Position numbers and translations under genes: made by a program
Source: Myxococcales bacterium
Lineage (GTDB): Bacteria > Myxococcota_A > Polyangia > Polyangiales > Polyangiaceae
NCBI GenBank assembly: GCA_023248745.1
Contig: JAHFDZ010000026.1
Span: 1-36,238 of the forward strand
Direction of reading: 5' to 3'
DNA: 36,238 nt
The notes under the pieces: generated by a model
Databases searched by the model: none
What the model saw: the letters and a program-made list of their open reading frames with translations, nothing else
Told to the model about the DNA's origin: nothing
Shown here: piece after piece, positions 34,552 through 36,238 of the stretch
How positions within the stretch are numbered: position 1 is the stretch's first letter
Layout of the letters: each line of letters begins with the position of its first letter

Positions 34552-35025
34552 CTAACCTTTGCGCCCAAGAAGTTCACCGAACGAAAGACCGGGTCGAAAC
34601 GACCGCACGAACCGCCCCAAGTCATTTCGCATGTCGAAATGTACCTTCACGCGTGCAATTTCAACGTTTGCGCCATCGTAGAGGTACGCCGGCAAGTCAC
34701 TCATCGTCTGAATCGGCGCGAGCGGCGAGAATTCTTTCTGACCGACAAAGGTATAGGGCTTGCCGTCATCACCGCTGAACGAGAATCGATAGGGCAGTCG
34801 TCGCTCGGTAATCAAAAGAAGCTTGAGCGTCCCAATCAAGGGCTGTTCGGTTGCGATGCCCTCGGCCGTAATGTGGCCGACAATTTCACACGTTCTATCA
34901 AGCGCGAATCGACGCAAGTGTTTGGCTTGCGCGACGACCGAAAAGCTCAACTTCTTCTCGACAAGCGGCGCGTCGAGAAGAAAAAAACGGCCCCGCATAG
35001 TTTCACGAAACGAAAAACCGATCAT
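34552..35025 (-). CDS. Conserved-looking protein of unknown function
   Basis: This 157-residue protein has a very good ribosome site (TAAAGGAGA, seven bases before the ATG), which overlaps the stop of the ferredoxin gene. It is mostly beta-strand-like: FSFRETMRGRFFLLDAPLVE, then GHITAEGIATEQPLIGTLKL and RLPYRFSFSGDDGKPYTFVGQKEFS. The pattern suggests a small beta domain like those seen attached to some GMC oxidoreductases, but here it is alone. No signal peptide or membrane segment is seen. Function is not known. Confidence 0.75.
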   Translation of the reverse strand: MIGFSFRETMRGRFFLLDAPLVEKKLSFSVVAQAKHLRRFALDRTCEIVGHITAEGIATEQPLIGTLKLLLITERRLPYRFSFSGDDGKPYTFVGQKEFSPLAPIQTMSDLPAYLYDGANVEIARVKVHFDMRNDLGRFVRSFRPGLSFGELLGRKG

Positions 35026-35037
35026 CTCTTGTCTCCT

Positions 35038-35361
35038 TTAGGAGCGCCGCCCCCGATAAACGACTAGACGCTCAACAATACGACCTTCGCTCACAGCAGC
35101 GGCAATCTCGTCTACATCTTCGAGCGTGACCGCACCGTAGGCAACGTGGTCCGGTTCCTGAACGATCGCGGCGCCGATTTCGCATAAATCGAGACATGCG
35201 CTCGCACATGCACGCACGCGCTTGGCCGTTCCTTGCTTGGCCAAGGCTGATTTAAGAGCCTCAACGAGCGGTTCAGACCCGCTTCCGGCACAAGACCCCT
35301 TCGGGTGCCCCAGCTCTCTCCGGTTCGTGCAGATAAAGAGGTAGCGATCGCGATGCGGCAT
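35038..35361 (-). CDS. Thioredoxin-like [2Fe-2S] ferredoxin
   Basis: This 107-residue protein has the small thioredoxin-like ferredoxin pattern: FICTNRRE with Cys11, then SCAGSGSEPL with Cys24, and the ACASACLDLCEIG cluster with Cys52, Cys56 and Cys60. Four of these five bind a [2Fe-2S] cluster. Such proteins (Aquifex Fd4 type, NuoE-like fold) carry electrons. Partner enzymes are not clear here. It is the first gene of the minus-strand unit that ends with the response regulator. Confidence 0.9.
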   Translation of the reverse strand: MPHRDRYLFICTNRRELGHPKGSCAGSGSEPLVEALKSALAKQGTAKRVRACASACLDLCEIGAAIVQEPDHVAYGAVTLEDVDEIAAAVSEGRIVERLVVYRGRRS

Positions 35362-35391
35362 CTCTCATCGATCCCGCGTTGTCGGGTCGAC

Positions 35392-35397
35392 TGTCAA
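35392..35397 (-). promoter_or_regulatory. Candidate -35 box of the ferredoxin unit
   Basis: A perfect TTGACA lies on the minus strand in the 53-base gap between the divergent ferredoxin and lipoprotein genes. The base run at the expected -10 position (GGATCG or GATCGA) is poor, so the promoter is uncertain. Confidence 0.25.
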
Positions 35398-35414
35398 CGC
35401 TTATGGTGGGGCCC

Positions 35415-36238
35415 ATGAACCAGAGGCTCACTTTCGTTTCCCAGGCCGTCGCACTTGCACTTTTTGCAACCGCATGCGGAGGCGGTAGCGACAACTTGCC
35501 CCCGCCTCCGCCACCTCCCCCGCCCCCGCCCGTGGTAGCGAGCGCTCCACCGGTTGAACCACCGCCTTCGGTTGAGGAGCACAAAAAGGAAGTCGGTCTC
35601 CCCGCAATCACACTGACTTTGGGCGAGGCGAGCCCAAACCCCAAAGTCGCTCCGACCGTTCGAATCGTCAGCCCAGCAAAAGGTGCCTCGATCGATCCGA
35701 AGAAGGCAGCTGACTTTGCCATCAAGCTCGATGTGAAAAACTGGAAAACCGCAAAGGACGACGCCCACGTTCATTTGATTCTCGACAACAAACCTTACAA
35801 GCCCATCTACGACACCAAGGCGCCGATCAAGCTCAGCGAGCTTGCGGGCGGCGAGATCAGCGAGGGTCACCACGTTCTCGTTGCATTCCCGAGCAGGGCC
35901 AATCACGAATCCGTGAAAGCGAAAGGCGCCGTTGCAATCGTCGACTTCTTTGTCGGTAAGAAAGAAAAGTTAACGCACGACGTTACAAAACAACCGACCC
36001 TCATCTACAGCAGGCCGAAAGGCGAATACAAAGGCGACCACGCCACGCGTGTTCTTGTCGACTTTCAACTCGCCAATGTAGCGCTCGCCGAGGGCAAAGA
36101 AACCGTCGCAATTCACGTAAGCGGCCCCGGCATCGAAGCCGACCTTACGAAGACAGCGACAAGCTTCGGCCCACCGTTCTACCTCGAGCATTTGCGCGCG
36201 GGCAGTTACAAATTGACCCTCGAACTCCTTGGACACGA
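35415..36238 (+). CDS. Pro-rich predicted lipoprotein, C-terminus cut by window edge
   Basis: The frame opens at ATG 35415 and stays open to the window end, giving 274 complete codons. A lipoprotein signal peptide ends in the lipobox ATAC, with Cys21 followed by GGGSDN. A run of eleven Pro codes forms a stiff spacer, then PVVASAPPVEPPPS. Two similar folded units follow: VRIVSPAKGASIDPKKAADFAIKLDVKNW with HVHLILDN, and LVDFQLANVALAEGKETVAIHVSG. The repeated IHV/LDN pattern recalls domains that bind or mimic small strands. Function is unknown. Confidence 0.85.
   Translation, partial: MNQRLTFVSQAVALALFATACGGGSDNLPPPPPPPPPPPVVASAPPVEPPPSVEEHKKEVGLPAITLTLGEASPNPKVAPTVRIVSPAKGASIDPKKAADFAIKLDVKNWKTAKDDAHVHLILDNKPYKPIYDTKAPIKLSELAGGEISEGHHVLVAFPSRANHESVKAKGAVAIVDFFVGKKEKLTHDVTKQPTLIYSRPKGEYKGDHATRVLVDFQLANVALAEGKETVAIHVSGPGIEADLTKTATSFGPPFYLEHLRAGSYKLTLELLGH

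Overview
The window looks like chromosome of a myxobacterium-like bacterium (Myxococcota, the former Deltaproteobacteria). The reasons are the complete type II secretion (T2SS) gene order C-D-E-F-G-H-I-J-K-L-M-N with a GspN gene, frequent GTG starts, 4-base ATGA/GTGA overlaps between genes, Pro-rich lipoproteins, and an NtrC-type regulator. No 16S or other species marker is present, so this placement is an inference.

Region 1 (1-8998) is a surface-polysaccharide locus. On the minus strand lie an O-antigen ligase/polymerase-like protein, a GT2 glycosyltransferase, an FkbM-type methyltransferase, an SGNH/AlgX-like protein and an MBOAT O-acyltransferase that runs off the left edge. Diverging on the plus strand are a Wzx-like flippase and two SAM methyltransferases. 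Together they suggest assembly, export, polymerisation or ligation, and O-acetyl and methyl decoration of a glycan.

Region 2 (9000-11950) is a patchwork: a lipoprotein, a small membrane protein, hairpin-rich non-coding DNA, a decayed IS200/IS605 transposase, a two-helix membrane protein and the decayed end of a GNAT acetyltransferase gene.

Region 3 (11952-27426, all minus strand) is a T2SS operon, reading gspC, a small membrane-protein gene, gspD, E, F, a gspG-like gene, G, H, I, J, K, L, M, N and finally btpA-like. Nearly all junctions overlap or are very short. Three oddities stand out. gspF is interrupted by one in-frame amber codon. Next to gspG is a gspG paralogue that has lost the prepilin cleavage motif. 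An unfamiliar one-helix protein sits between gspC and gspD. No prepilin peptidase (gspO) gene is in the window.

Region 4 (27427-36238) starts with an inverted repeat upstream of gspC. It continues with a diiron protein divergent from a LysR regulator, and a large secreted protein with a zinc-dependent phospholipase C-like domain, which is a plausible T2SS cargo. A minus-strand operon follows (thioredoxin-like ferredoxin, a protein of unknown function, an isochorismatase-family hydrolase and a sigma-54 response regulator), then a Pro-rich lipoprotein that runs off the right edge.
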